This document shows positions 44,916 to 53,581 of a stretch of DNA of 64,000 bases, one piece after another. Below the pieces are notes generated by a model that saw nothing but the letters and a program-made list of their open reading frames with translations, was not told the DNA's origin and searched no databases. Source of the stretch: Fen-1362 sp964597035 (GTDB taxonomy: Bacteria; Planctomycetota; Phycisphaerae; Sedimentisphaerales; Anaerobacaceae); the NCBI GenBank assembly GCA_964597035.1, contig CAZQWM010000002.1, forward strand, positions 135,912 through 199,911, written 5' to 3'. The position numbers and the translations under genes are program-made. Every line of letters starts with the position of its first letter. Positions within the stretch are counted from its first letter, which is position 1.

Positions 44916-45512
44916 CTATCTCGCCGAATCGCCCCGGCACCTTCCAACAACGACCATATATATTGCTTCGAGATGCTCGTGCAGCGACAGCACTTTTCCT
45001 ACCGCGTCATCGTCAAACGCCCCAACCGCCACCGACCCAAGCCCAAGCGCCTCTGCCTGAAGGTGTATATTCTGCGCCGCGTGACCCGCCTCCATATAAA
45101 CGTAGCGAATACCTCTTTCGCCATACTGCCCGGTCGTTCTCGCAAACTCGGCAGCCAGCACAAACGTCACCGCCGCCTGCTCTATAAACTCCTGTCCCCA
45201 CGCAGCGGCGGCAAGCTCACTTCGAAGGTCGTCGGTAATCAATTCTTCAAGAGCGTGCTTGTCGGGAAGATAATGGAACAGGCCGTCGGACGAGACCACG
45301 AAAAGTTCCAGGGGATATGTTGCACCCGCCGAAGGAACGGTTCTGAATCTCTGTGTCCGTTGCCCCTGCGCAGACCAGCACAACTGCGATATTTCAACCA
45401 ATGTCAGCGGCTCCGGCAGGTAATCCCGCATCGACCGCCTCTGTGCTACCGCTTTCTCGAGTGTCATCTCGCCGGTTTCATCCGGCTTTGGAAGCTGCAC
45501 GTTCCTGCTCAT
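44916..45512 (-). CDS. SagB-type nitroreductase
   Basis: 198 residues. Nitroreductase fold motifs are RRSMRDYLPEPLTLVEISQL, PSAGATYPLELFVV, YMEAGHAAQNIHLQAEALGL and GSVAVGAFDDDAV, which place it in the SagB-like branch of FMN enzymes. SagB-like proteins can oxidise azoline rings in peptides, but there is no cyclodehydratase or precursor here, so a general NAD(P)H/FMN oxidoreductase is as likely. It overlaps the upstream NTPase by 4 nt (ATGA). Confidence 0.87.
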   Translation of the reverse strand: MSRNVQLPKPDETGEMTLEKAVAQRRSMRDYLPEPLTLVEISQLCWSAQGQRTQRFRTVPSAGATYPLELFVVSSDGLFHYLPDKHALEELITDDLRSELAAAAWGQEFIEQAAVTFVLAAEFARTTGQYGERGIRYVYMEAGHAAQNIHLQAEALGLGSVAVGAFDDDAVGKVLSLHEHLEAIYMVVVGRCRGDSAR

Positions 45513-46075
45513 AGCTCCGTCTCGTTACAGAAATTTGAAAGGTTCTCCACTACCTGCTCGATTACGCTTTCTCGGTTGCCCTCCGTGAGAGTTATCAAGG
45601 ATACCTCAGGCCGGGTCTTGATTTCGGCGATAAATCCGACGCCTTTCTGCGCAACCGTGGCTACTACGGGCTTATCGGCGGCAAACAGCCGACGCACCTT
45701 CTCGACGAACATCTGCGAAAGACATTCCATCCTGCCGATTTCATCTATCACGAATATATCAACGTCACCCCGCCCCGGCTCTAAGAACGGCACTACGGAT
45801 TGCTCGAAGCCCGCAATATCTACTCTGTATTTACCGACCCTGAATTTATCCCCCGAGGCGTATTTGCCTCTTATGTCGATACCGGCAAGTATCCCTTCCG
45901 GCCCATCCAGCCGTTTCCAGCGAAAACCGATACGCGTATTGTCTCTCCGGATTTCCTCCGTATAAAAGCCAGCCAGACGTATATGTTTCAAAGCTGCGCA
46001 AATTCGCACCACCGCCGTCGTCTTGCCGCACCCCGGCAAACCCGTCAAAAGAATTTTCGGAACATTTATTGTCAT
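45509..46075 (-). CDS. THEP1-type nucleoside-triphosphatase
   Basis: 188 residues. Walker A is LTGLPGCGKTTAV (residues 10-22), and Walker B is VDIFVIDEIGRMECLS, both typical of the THEP1/NTPase_1 family. These enzymes hydrolyse NTPs slowly; some may be polynucleotide kinases. It is followed by SagB and RtcA with overlapping or touching reading frames. Together with RtcA this context favours a nucleic-acid end-processing role, which is an inference. Confidence 0.88.
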   Translation of the reverse strand: MTINVPKILLTGLPGCGKTTAVVRICAALKHIRLAGFYTEEIRRDNTRIGFRWKRLDGPEGILAGIDIRGKYASGDKFRVGKYRVDIAGFEQSVVPFLEPGRGDVDIFVIDEIGRMECLSQMFVEKVRRLFAADKPVVATVAQKGVGFIAEIKTRPEVSLITLTEGNRESVIEQVVENLSNFCNETEL

Positions 46076-46083
46076 ATCTATGT

Positions 46084-46106
46084 AAAAAAGGGGTCAGGAG
46101 TCTTTT
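46084..46106. repeat. Short repeat, copy 1 (GGGGTCAGGAGTC core)
   Basis: The core GGGGTCAGGAGTC is flanked by A-run and T-run ends that pair with each other. It lies between polX and the THEP1 gene. A second copy in the same orientation lies 43 nt away. Confidence 0.75.
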
Positions 46107-46123
46107 CCTTTGATTCCCTTTTT

Positions 46124-47893
46124 CTACGCTAAAAAGCGGCATTTTCTTAAAAAGGGGTCAGGAGTCTTTTTTAGTTTGGAGGCGAGCCAGTTTTTCAGCT
46201 TCGCTACTGTCATAGTATTAACCACATCAGCTTTCGTCGCCCAGCCGCGGCCGGCCGTGGCAACGCCGAAGGCTATGTGCTCAAGCTGCGAGAGATTATG
46301 AGCGTCGGTCCCGATAACCAATTTCACGCCCGCCTCAATTGCCATTTTGCAGTGGACGTCTTTGAGGTCAAGCCGATATGGATTGGCATTCAGCTCCAGG
46401 GCGGTATGCGTCTGGGCAGCGTGCTCGATAACTGCCGAAATGTCGATATCCATCGGCTCGCGTTCGCCTATCAGTCGGCCGGTCGGATGCCCGATGCAGT
46501 GAATGTAAGGATTATCCATCGCCTTTAATGTGCGCATCGTTACCTTTCCGCGGGGACTTGTCATACCCGAGTGAATCGAAGCAATCACAAAATCCATCTC
46601 CTCTAAGAGCTTATTGTCATAATCCAGCTTCCCATTCGCGAGTATATCGACCTCAGCCCCCGCAAAAACCGTTATGTCCTTCAGCTTATCGTTGACCTTG
46701 CGAATCCGCTCGATATGTCTGACCATCTTTGCCGGCGCCAATCCATTGGCTATTGCCGAAGACGCCGAGTGGTCCGTGATGCAGATAAACTTATAACCTC
46801 GCTCAACCGCCGCCTCGGCAAGTTCATCGATATCACAAACCCCATCCGATGCCGTTGTGTGCATATGGAAATCGCCGTTTATATCTTCGAGTCGGACCAA
46901 ATCCGGTAATGAATGGCTTTTAGCCGCCTCAATTTCACCCCTGTCTTCACGCAGAATTGGCTCAATGTAATCGAGCCGTAACCTTTTATAAATCTCCTCT
47001 TCCGTTTTGCCCGCCACCATTTTTTTGCCGCGATACAAGCCATACTCATTCAGTTTGAGTTTCGCTTTGACTGCCATTTCCCGCAGCACCACGTTATGCT
47101 GCTTGCTGCCGGTAAAATACTGCATCGCCGCACCGAAACTTTTCTCCGGCACAACGCGGACATCGACGTGCACCGGACAACTGCTCGTCTTTATTATTGC
47201 AGAACCCTTTGTTTCTCCTGCTCCAATAACCTCACGTACAAAATCAGCGTTCACAAAGGTGCTTATAATTTTTTTGCCGTTTTTGCCGGTGATTAAAATA
47301 TCCACGTCGCCAATGGTCTCGGCACACCGGCGAACTGAGCCGGCCGGCTCAATCTTTTTAACGCCGGATAATCCCCTGAGAAATTCCATTGCGATATTGG
47401 CTGCCTCGAGCGCCTGGTCTAACCGAATCCTGCCCGTCGATTTTTCCAAAAATTCAATCCCGCGTGCAATCAACGCCGCCTTTTTTTCGCCGAAGCCCGG
47501 CAGCGTCGCCAAAGAACCATCTTCAATCGCCTTCTTCAATTCAACTATCGATTTTACCTTGAGATTTTCATATACCGCCTTTACCCCTTTCGGCCCCATC
47601 CCGAGTATCTTCAACAGTTCCAGCAGCGTCTGCGGAATCTTTTTCAAAAGCTCCTGGCGTGCGGTTATTTTCCCTGTCTTGATGAATTCTTCGATTTTAG
47701 CCAACGACGATTTCCCGACCCCCGGCGTCTCAGCCAGTTTCCCCGTCGCTAACATCTCTTCGACGTCTCTGGGCATATCGCCGATGACACGTGCCACCCT
47801 GCGGTAACTGTTGATGCGGAAACGGTCCTCCCCTAAAATTTCCATCACGTCCGCCATCTCGTCGAACAGCTCGCTTATCTCTGCGTTTTTCAT
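46124..47893 (-). CDS. polX: DNA polymerase/3'-5' exonuclease PolX
   Basis: 589 residues from ATG 47893 (MKNAEISELFDEMADVMEIL). The HhH region is LGMGPKGVKAVYENL, the family X palm is GSVRRCAETIGDVDILITG with the metal-binding Asp pair, and the C-terminal PHP nuclease domain has GDFHMHTTASDG, CITDHSAS and VIGTDAHN. PolX acts in base excision repair. The last 15 residues (KTPDPFLRKCRFLA and around) come from an inserted short repeat. It follows an alcohol dehydrogenase gene by 66 nt. Confidence 0.93.
   Translation of the reverse strand: MKNAEISELFDEMADVMEILGEDRFRINSYRRVARVIGDMPRDVEEMLATGKLAETPGVGKSSLAKIEEFIKTGKITARQELLKKIPQTLLELLKILGMGPKGVKAVYENLKVKSIVELKKAIEDGSLATLPGFGEKKAALIARGIEFLEKSTGRIRLDQALEAANIAMEFLRGLSGVKKIEPAGSVRRCAETIGDVDILITGKNGKKIISTFVNADFVREVIGAGETKGSAIIKTSSCPVHVDVRVVPEKSFGAAMQYFTGSKQHNVVLREMAVKAKLKLNEYGLYRGKKMVAGKTEEEIYKRLRLDYIEPILREDRGEIEAAKSHSLPDLVRLEDINGDFHMHTTASDGVCDIDELAEAAVERGYKFICITDHSASSAIANGLAPAKMVRHIERIRKVNDKLKDITVFAGAEVDILANGKLDYDNKLLEEMDFVIASIHSGMTSPRGKVTMRTLKAMDNPYIHCIGHPTGRLIGEREPMDIDISAVIEHAAQTHTALELNANPYRLDLKDVHCKMAIEAGVKLVIGTDAHNLSQLEHIAFGVATAGRGWATKADVVNTMTVAKLKNWLASKLKKTPDPFLRKCRFLA
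46149..46172. repeat. Short repeat, copy 2, overlapping the polX 3' end
   Basis: Same core and A/T flanks as copy 1. It is read through in polX, supplying codons for KKTPDPF near the stop, so the C-terminal tail of PolX is repeat-derived. Confidence 0.75.
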
Positions 47894-47959
47894 TCTTTTA
47901 CGCCTCCGGCGCAACAGCAATTATAGCAACAGAAAGGTAAATTGGAATTGGCTAACCGA

Positions 47960-48958
47960 TTAGGAAGCAACTCTTAAGACTGCCGCGGCACGCAACTGCG
48001 AGCGCTTTATCCTCAAAAGAACATCATTGGCCTGTTCGAGCGGGAATTCTTCTATCGTCGGCCTAATTGGAATCTCCGCAGCAAGAGGCAAAAACTCCTC
48101 CGCGTCCTTGCGGGTAACATTAGCAACGCTTTTTACTTCTTTTTCGAGCCAGAGATACTCGCCATAATCGAGGGCTGGCACTGGTGTTTCCTTGCGGATG
48201 GCGTTTATTACTAATCGGCCGCCTCGATTGAGAACCGCCAGTGCATCGCGAACACACTCCCCCACAGGCGTAAAATCCATAATCTTGTCCAACTTCGTCG
48301 GCGGCTCATCACCAGACCTGCCGGTCCATACCGCGCCCAATGCTCTCGCTAATTCAGCATGCTGCTCGGTCTTTGTAAATACGAATATCGGGCTGTCCGG
48401 AAACTTGTGTTTGATGATTTGAATCACGATATGCGCCGAAGCACCAAATCCAAACAGGCCGACATTTTCCCCGTTTCTTATTTGTGCAAGGCGCAGCGTG
48501 CGATACCCTATAACGCCCGCGCACAGAAGCGGCGCCGCCTGCGAATCGCTGAACGCATCCGGAATCGGATAAGCAAAATCCTGCCCGATTACCATATATT
48601 CAGCGTAACCGCCGTCGGCGTCCTTGCCCGTCCATTGTGCTTCAAGGCAAAGATTCTCCAGCCCGGTTTTGCAGAAGTCGCACTTCCCACAGCATCGATA
48701 CAGCCAGGTAACACCCACGCGGTCGCCGGTCTTGAATTTACTCGCCCCTCCGCCTGACTTCGCCACCGTGCCGACAACCTGATGCCCCGGCACAACCGGC
48801 AGCTTCGTTTGCAACCTTCCTTCGACCTCATCCAAATCCGTATGACACGCCCCGCAAACACTGACTTTAATGAGTATTTCCCTTTCCTTGGGTTTCAGTA
48901 TCGGCAATTCATCTAAAACTAATGGTTGTCCCGGCTTCTTCAGAACCATCGCCTTCAT
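47960..48958 (-). CDS. Zinc-dependent alcohol dehydrogenase
   Basis: 332 residues from ATG 48958, which overlaps the stop of the macro domain gene (ATGA). The catalytic zinc site is CGACHTDLDEVEG, with PGHQVVGTV. The structural zinc site has C-x2-C-x2-C-x7-C (CCGKCDFCKTGLENLC). The Rossmann motif is GLFGFGASAHIVIQI. The family oxidises alcohols or reduces aldehydes with NAD(P). Substrate is not clear; LYRCCGKC and GYAEYMV resemble AdhA/AdhP-type enzymes. Confidence 0.9.
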   Translation of the reverse strand: MKAMVLKKPGQPLVLDELPILKPKEREILIKVSVCGACHTDLDEVEGRLQTKLPVVPGHQVVGTVAKSGGGASKFKTGDRVGVTWLYRCCGKCDFCKTGLENLCLEAQWTGKDADGGYAEYMVIGQDFAYPIPDAFSDSQAAPLLCAGVIGYRTLRLAQIRNGENVGLFGFGASAHIVIQIIKHKFPDSPIFVFTKTEQHAELARALGAVWTGRSGDEPPTKLDKIMDFTPVGECVRDALAVLNRGGRLVINAIRKETPVPALDYGEYLWLEKEVKSVANVTRKDAEEFLPLAAEIPIRPTIEEFPLEQANDVLLRIKRSQLRAAAVLRVAS

Positions 48959-49485
48959 TTTGACATCATTCCCTTCAGGCAATCCTCGAACACCTCGTAG
49001 CTTTCCCTGCCAAAAAGACAAAACACAACTCTTTCAAGCCCGGTCTGTCCCTTCAGGTAATCTATCGTCGTGCCGAGCATAATCTCGGCGCAGCGATCGA
49101 TGGGAAAGCCGAAGATGCCGGCGCTTATCGCTGGAAATGAAATGCTTTTGAGCTTGTGCTTGTCCGCAACTTTCAGCGAGTTCAGCGTTGCGTTCTTGAG
49201 CTTTCTGTCCTCATCACCCTCGCCCATTCTCGGCCCGACCGCATGAATGACGTACTTGGCTTTCAGATTCCCTCCCCCTGTGACGACTGCCCCGCCCACG
49301 AATGTGCCGCCTTTTTTTTCGCATTCCTGCTGTATTGCTGGTCCGCCTTTTCGCCTTATAGCGCCTGCAACCCCACCGCCAAGAACCAGTTGAGCATTGG
49401 CCGCGTTGACTATTGCATCGGTCTCCATCTCTGTTATATCTCCGTCGACAAGTGCTACGACGGCCTTACCTGCCTTTATTTCCAT
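48955..49485 (-). CDS. Macro domain protein (ADP-ribose hydrolase type)
   Basis: 176 residues. Motifs of MacroD-type enzymes are DGDITEMETDAIVNAANAQL, LGGGVAGAIRRKGGPAIQQE, KYVIHAVGP and FPAISAGIFGFP. Such enzymes remove ADP-ribose from proteins or nucleic acids, or deacetylate O-acetyl-ADP-ribose. It is the first gene of the run macro-ADH-polX, and further THEP1-SagB-rtcA after the repeats. Confidence 0.92.
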   Translation of the reverse strand: MEIKAGKAVVALVDGDITEMETDAIVNAANAQLVLGGGVAGAIRRKGGPAIQQECEKKGGTFVGGAVVTGGGNLKAKYVIHAVGPRMGEGDEDRKLKNATLNSLKVADKHKLKSISFPAISAGIFGFPIDRCAEIMLGTTIDYLKGQTGLERVVFCLFGRESYEVFEDCLKGMMSK

Positions 49486-49558
49486 AAGAGTCCCCGCTTA
49501 AATGCCTGCTTATAGATTACACCACGAAAAAAAGAATGAAAGCGAAATTTACCAGCGC

Positions 49559-49599
49559 AAAAAACAAGGGCCGCCAGGTCCATAAAGACCGGCCGGCCC
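49559..49599 (-). terminator. Intrinsic terminator of the PEP-CTERM gene at 49624
   Basis: On the minus strand a 13-bp stem with two mismatches (outer GGGCCG / CGGCCC) and a 6-nt loop is followed by TTGTTTTTT. It lies 25 nt after the stop codon and separates this gene from the macro domain gene. Confidence 0.75.
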
Positions 49600-49623
49600 C
49601 CGGAAGCTCCTGCTCTTTATTCT

Positions 49624-50283
49624 TTACAGAACGTGACGCCTCTTTAACAGTCCCACAACCACTACACCAAAACCACCAAGCAAAATGCCCGCCGGATCGG
49701 GAACAACTATCCGAACAAGCTGGTCCTGGCGTAATTTGCCACAACAATAAAGATTCAGAACGCGGACATCCCCGATATCAGTCCAGCCGCAACCAAGTGC
49801 CGCCTGATATAGCTCATCCTGCAAAGAATTATCTCCGTCAGTCCACGTTTGGATACGTTCGCCCTCGAGAAACCATATGACACCCTGTAGCGCGCCGGCT
49901 GAAATCTCTCTTCCAACTCCAGGAGTATAGTCATATCCATAGCTGGCTAGCGCGCCATCGCAAAAAGCGTCATACAAAAATGCAGTCATCGGGTCGATTG
50001 GGTCACCTCCACCTCCTACACCACCGTCTATCGCTTTAGTGTTGACTACGGCTGAATATGGAACACCCAGCGAGATATACTCATTGTACTCAACACAGAA
50101 CGTCTGAACGCCAACTCCGTCAATCAGGCCCGGAACCTTATGAGGATAAAGTGTAAATTCACCTCCCACGCCAGACCAATAGCCATCCTGACGAGTTAAA
50201 ACAACTGTTGGACCGGCAATTAAGGAACTCGAAAAAATGCTCAAAACTGCGATAACCACACTATAGCGTATTACCCTGTTCAT
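49624..50283 (-). CDS. PEP-CTERM sorting domain protein
   Basis: 219 residues. A Sec signal (YSVVIAVLSIFSSSLIAG) is followed by a domain of about 165 residues rich in Gly, Tyr and Asp. The C-terminal sorting signal is VVPDPAGILLGGFGVVVVGL plus a basic end. The middle (TFCVEYNEYISLG, AGALQGVIWFLEGE) resembles a family of predicted surface proteins with the pattern of thioester-like (TQXA-type) folds; this is a guess. It has its own promoter and terminator. The RBS is GGAGG, 5 nt from the ATG. Confidence 0.87.
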   Translation of the reverse strand: MNRVIRYSVVIAVLSIFSSSLIAGPTVVLTRQDGYWSGVGGEFTLYPHKVPGLIDGVGVQTFCVEYNEYISLGVPYSAVVNTKAIDGGVGGGGDPIDPMTAFLYDAFCDGALASYGYDYTPGVGREISAGALQGVIWFLEGERIQTWTDGDNSLQDELYQAALGCGWTDIGDVRVLNLYCCGKLRQDQLVRIVVPDPAGILLGGFGVVVVGLLKRRHVL

Positions 50284-50388
50284 ATTTTCCTCCGTATAGA
50301 GTCCAAAAGGTTTTTGCTTCTAAGGGTTTTCCAAATCTGGTAGGGTTGGTCAACTTAGATTCCCATCCCTAAACTTCCAAGTTTGCCT

Positions 50389-50417
50389 ATTTTAGCGTTT
50401 TCCTTAGCCGTTGTCAA
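50389..50417 (-). promoter_or_regulatory. Predicted promoter of the second PEP-CTERM gene
   Basis: On the minus strand: -35 TTGACA (50417-50412), 17-bp spacer, -10 TAAAAT (50394-50389). The leader is about 100 nt. Confidence 0.7.
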
Positions 50418-50817
50418 TGACTATCTTAAAATTTTGCCTATTTATACAATTTTCTTGGGTCCTTGTTTAATATGGGGATGTAGCGGTACCTCCTCTATTA
50501 CAAAGATCCTAGCATTTACAAGTCTCGAAAAGCTGCGTTTGGGGTGCTAAAGTGCGGTTTTTACCGGGTTATGAACTCACATTAGGCCATCAGAGTGCAA
50601 AATTGTCTTATTCTTAGGGATTCAGCGGCTTTTTCCTACGCAATAGGAAGGATTAACCTGAATAAGACTTAACCGGCCGGCGCAGAGGCCAACCGGGCTC
50701 GACCACATTTTTTTAAGATTAAGGCCGGTTTGCAGAAATAGAAACTATCCAGCATAAAAATAGCTCGCCAGCTATCCGCTTGGAGTGAGACGTTTTCTGA
50801 AAAGACATCCGAAAAAA
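50418..50817 (-). other. Intergenic region upstream of a PEP-CTERM gene
   Basis: About 400 nt, locally A+T-rich, between the PEP-CTERM promoter and a possible small gene. No RNA gene, repeat or convincing reading frame was recognised. Confidence 0.4.
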
Positions 50818-50952
50818 CTACCAGTAATGGCTTTTCAGGTCGTTGAAAATCTCACGCTTGTTTTGCCAGCTGTGACTGTCTACGTGTGGCAGGCGAAGCT
50901 TCCAGCAGAATAGTGCCTGTAACCATTGCAGCAACCACCGAAGCAATCTCAT
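50818..50952 (-). CDS. Possible small protein, 44 residues
   Basis: ATG 50952 is preceded by GGAGG with 5 nt spacing. The product begins MRLLRWLLQWLQALFCWKLR, a Trp/Leu/Arg-rich amphipathic helix that could bind a membrane, then a polar tail. A good RBS supports translation. It lies downstream of umuC with a 76-nt gap, on the same strand. No family is recognised. Confidence 0.4.
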   Translation of the reverse strand: MRLLRWLLQWLQALFCWKLRLPHVDSHSWQNKREIFNDLKSHYW

Positions 50953-51028
50953 AGTACCCTCCATTTTAAAGTATACAATAAACACCTCGTAAGGATAACC
51001 GCAACAATTGCTTGGCAACTACCGAACG

Positions 51029-52285
51029 TCAATAAACTACAGGTATTTCGCCCCAGGAGGTTGTAAATCGTTTGGACCGGCGGCGAAATCTCACCTGCCA
51101 GTCCTGAATAAGTCCTTCCGCCGCCCAGCGAAGCGGCGAATCCTCCCTGGCGTTTATCGCATCCACAGCCCCCATCAGCCGTCGTCTCTTCTCAATCTCC
51201 AACCGCCCGAACAGACCCCGCTGCATCTGATTTTCAGCAACAAGCTCCGCCATTACAACACCGCATTTTTTGAACCGGCAATTTTTGCGGTAGAGTTTTT
51301 CGACGCTCAACAATGCCGTCCTGATAAGCTCTGTTGTATCATTAGTCGACACGGCAAACTCGACCGTATGAGAATTGAAATACCTGTTCTCAATGAACCT
51401 GCTGGTCGTTACAAAAACGGTCATCGTGCCCGCCGCCAGCCCTTGTTCTCTCAACCTCTCACCCGCCCTGGCCGCGTAGCTGGCCGCCGCTTCCTTCAAC
51501 TTATCTACCGACTCGACCGACTCGCCGAACATACGCGATACAATTATCGTCTTTTTCAAAGGCGGGTTCTGCTCCAGTTGATAGCAGCATATCCCCCTCA
51601 GCTCATACACGGTCCTCACCCCCACCACGCCAAACCGCTCTCTAATCCAGCCGATACTCGCCTTACTCATATCGAGCGCCGTTTTAATGCCCGCCTTTTT
51701 CAACCTGATTGCCGTTCTGATACCCACCCCCCAGACCTTTTCCACCGGCACAATAGCAAGCGCACGCTCCAGGTTCACCGAACCGCTCAAATCCACCACC
51801 CCATCCGCCTTTGCAGACCTTTTCGCTATATAGTTGGCTGCCTTCGCGACCGTCTTTGTCGCGCCGATGCCGATTGATACAGGCAGCCCCGTCCACTTCT
51901 TGACTGTCCGCCGTATCTGCAGACCGTAATCCGGCATACCAACCTTGAAACCACCGAGATTCAAAAACGCCTCGTCAATCGAATACACCTCTATAGCCGG
52001 CGCAAAAACAGACAAAGTTGTCATCACCCTGCCGGACATATCCGCGTAAAGCGTATAGTTCGAAGAAAACGTCTCAATTTTGTGCCTTTTGATTAAACCC
52101 GTTATCTCGAAAGCAGCCACCCCCATACCGACCCCCAGTGACTTCGCCTCGTTCGAGCGTGCTACAACACAGCCGTCGTTATTCGACAATACCACCACCG
52201 GCCTGTTTTCCAGTTTCGGATTAAAGACACGCTCGCACGAAACGTAGAAATTATTGCAGTCGATAAGTGCGAATATCTCGCTCAT
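51029..52285 (-). CDS. umuC: DNA polymerase V subunit UmuC (Y-family)
   Basis: 418 residues from ATG 52285, overlapping the umuD stop by 4 nt (ATGA). The Y-family palm has FALIDCNNFYVSCERVFNP (catalytic Asp) and YSIDEAFLNL (Asp-Glu pair). The HhH region is VWGVGIRTAIRLKKAGIKTA, and the little-finger domain has TTSRFIENRYFNSHTVEF. UmuC is the error-prone lesion-bypass polymerase. It is the last gene of the lexA-DUF72-umuD-umuC operon. Confidence 0.95.
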   Translation of the reverse strand: MSEIFALIDCNNFYVSCERVFNPKLENRPVVVLSNNDGCVVARSNEAKSLGVGMGVAAFEITGLIKRHKIETFSSNYTLYADMSGRVMTTLSVFAPAIEVYSIDEAFLNLGGFKVGMPDYGLQIRRTVKKWTGLPVSIGIGATKTVAKAANYIAKRSAKADGVVDLSGSVNLERALAIVPVEKVWGVGIRTAIRLKKAGIKTALDMSKASIGWIRERFGVVGVRTVYELRGICCYQLEQNPPLKKTIIVSRMFGESVESVDKLKEAAASYAARAGERLREQGLAAGTMTVFVTTSRFIENRYFNSHTVEFAVSTNDTTELIRTALLSVEKLYRKNCRFKKCGVVMAELVAENQMQRGLFGRLEIEKRRRLMGAVDAINAREDSPLRWAAEGLIQDWQVRFRRRSKRFTTSWGEIPVVY

Positions 52286-52713
52286 AATCTGTGTATGACG
52301 CTGGTGACAACACCCCACACCTCGAAGGCGACTTCCTCGGTTATCTCCTGCGACGCGTAATTGTGGTTCTCCGGCTCTAAGGTTACCTTCTTTGCGCCGA
52401 TTCTGATTCTCTTGACGGTAAGCTCGCCGTTTACAACCGCGATGACCACGTTTTTATCCCTCGGCCGGACAGACCGGTCAACTACAAGTAAATCCCCGTG
52501 ATGTATGCCCGCACCGGTCATCGAATCGCCGCTGACACGCACAAAAAAAGTCGCAGCCGGGTTTCGAACAAGGTGCTCATTCAGGTCAAGCTTTTGCTCT
52601 TCATAATCCGCTGCCGGCGAAGGGAACCCTGCCGGCACCACCGCTTCAAAAAAGCATTGCCCCCTGCTCACGGACAAATCAGGAGTATGAACAGTCTTTA
52701 CCCTCACGGCCAT
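52282..52713 (-). CDS. umuD: UmuD (self-cleaving Pol V subunit)
   Basis: 143 residues. The cleavage site is Ala28-Gly29 in VPAGFPSPAADY, matching the Cys-Gly site of E. coli UmuD. The catalytic dyad is Ser64 (SGDSM) and Lys101 (GELTVKRI). RecA-assisted self-cleavage to UmuD' activates Pol V. It starts 6 nt after the DUF72 gene and overlaps umuC. Confidence 0.95.
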   Translation of the reverse strand: MAVRVKTVHTPDLSVSRGQCFFEAVVPAGFPSPAADYEEQKLDLNEHLVRNPAATFFVRVSGDSMTGAGIHHGDLLVVDRSVRPRDKNVVIAVVNGELTVKRIRIGAKKVTLEPENHNYASQEITEEVAFEVWGVVTSVIHRL

Positions 52714-52719
52714 TCGTAT

Positions 52720-53571
52720 TCACTGCTCCACTGAAATCTTCGCCAATCGCGGATACGCCTTCAAAAGCCCCCTCGGCACCGGCTGTTTCCTTCCCGTCAA
52801 AAGACACCTCAGCTCAATCGCATTCGCCATCTCGGCCCCGCGGTAATGATTGTTCGCAATAACCGTCAGCGTCTTAAACGCCTTGGCCAGCTCGTCTATC
52901 CGTTTCTTTATCTGGCCCAGCTCGGTTTCGTTATAGTAGTAATTGTAGGTCTCATCACGTCCCGCTTTGCTGAACCACTTCTCCGCGTTCCTGCCGTGCA
53001 TCCTGAAATAGCCGTTTTCCCCCACCGTGCACCGCTGAAGGTCGAACGAATTATAACTGGTCGGGTAATCCAGGTTGCACACCGAAACCCCAAGACCTTC
53101 CAGAAACTTCAGCGCATCCGGTATCTCCCACGATTTATGCCTCACCTCAACGGCAAGCTCGAACGCCTCCGAGAAAATCTCCACTATCCTCGAAAGGTGC
53201 CGCCGATGCAGATTCGTGTCGTCGAAATCATACCTGAACTGCACGAGCAACTGCTTCAGCTTTCCCGCCTCAAGAAAAGGCCGGAACCCCTCGTGAAACT
53301 GCTTCGCCGTATCACCGTCAATCCTGCCTTCGTGCGTAAAATCCCTGTGCAGCTTCGCCGTAAAGAAAAAATCCCCCCTCGCAGCCGTCCGCTGCAGCCA
53401 CGACCTGGTAGTCTTCTCGAACGGCGGCCGGTAAAACGTGCTGTTAATCTCTATACAGTCCACGAACTTGCTGACGTACTCGAGCTGGTCGATTTTCGAA
53501 TCCGTATACACAATTCCCCTCCAGTCCGGATAAGACCAGCCCGCGATACCTATGGAAACCTTGCCCGCCAT
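52720..53571 (-). CDS. DUF72 (YecE-like) TIM-barrel protein
   Basis: 283 residues. DUF72 signatures are SIGIAGWSYPDWRGIVYT, CIEINSTFYRPP, FFFTAKLHRDFTHE and LAVEVRHKSWEIP, with a Tyr-rich stretch YNYYYNETELG and NNHYRGAEMANAIEL at the end. The family is predicted to be a TIM barrel of unknown activity. It is 10 nt after lexA and 6 nt before umuD, so it is expected to be part of the SOS response here. Confidence 0.9.
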   Translation of the reverse strand: MAGKVSIGIAGWSYPDWRGIVYTDSKIDQLEYVSKFVDCIEINSTFYRPPFEKTTRSWLQRTAARGDFFFTAKLHRDFTHEGRIDGDTAKQFHEGFRPFLEAGKLKQLLVQFRYDFDDTNLHRRHLSRIVEIFSEAFELAVEVRHKSWEIPDALKFLEGLGVSVCNLDYPTSYNSFDLQRCTVGENGYFRMHGRNAEKWFSKAGRDETYNYYYNETELGQIKKRIDELAKAFKTLTVIANNHYRGAEMANAIELRCLLTGRKQPVPRGLLKAYPRLAKISVEQ

Positions 53572-53581
53572 CTTCGCCCGT

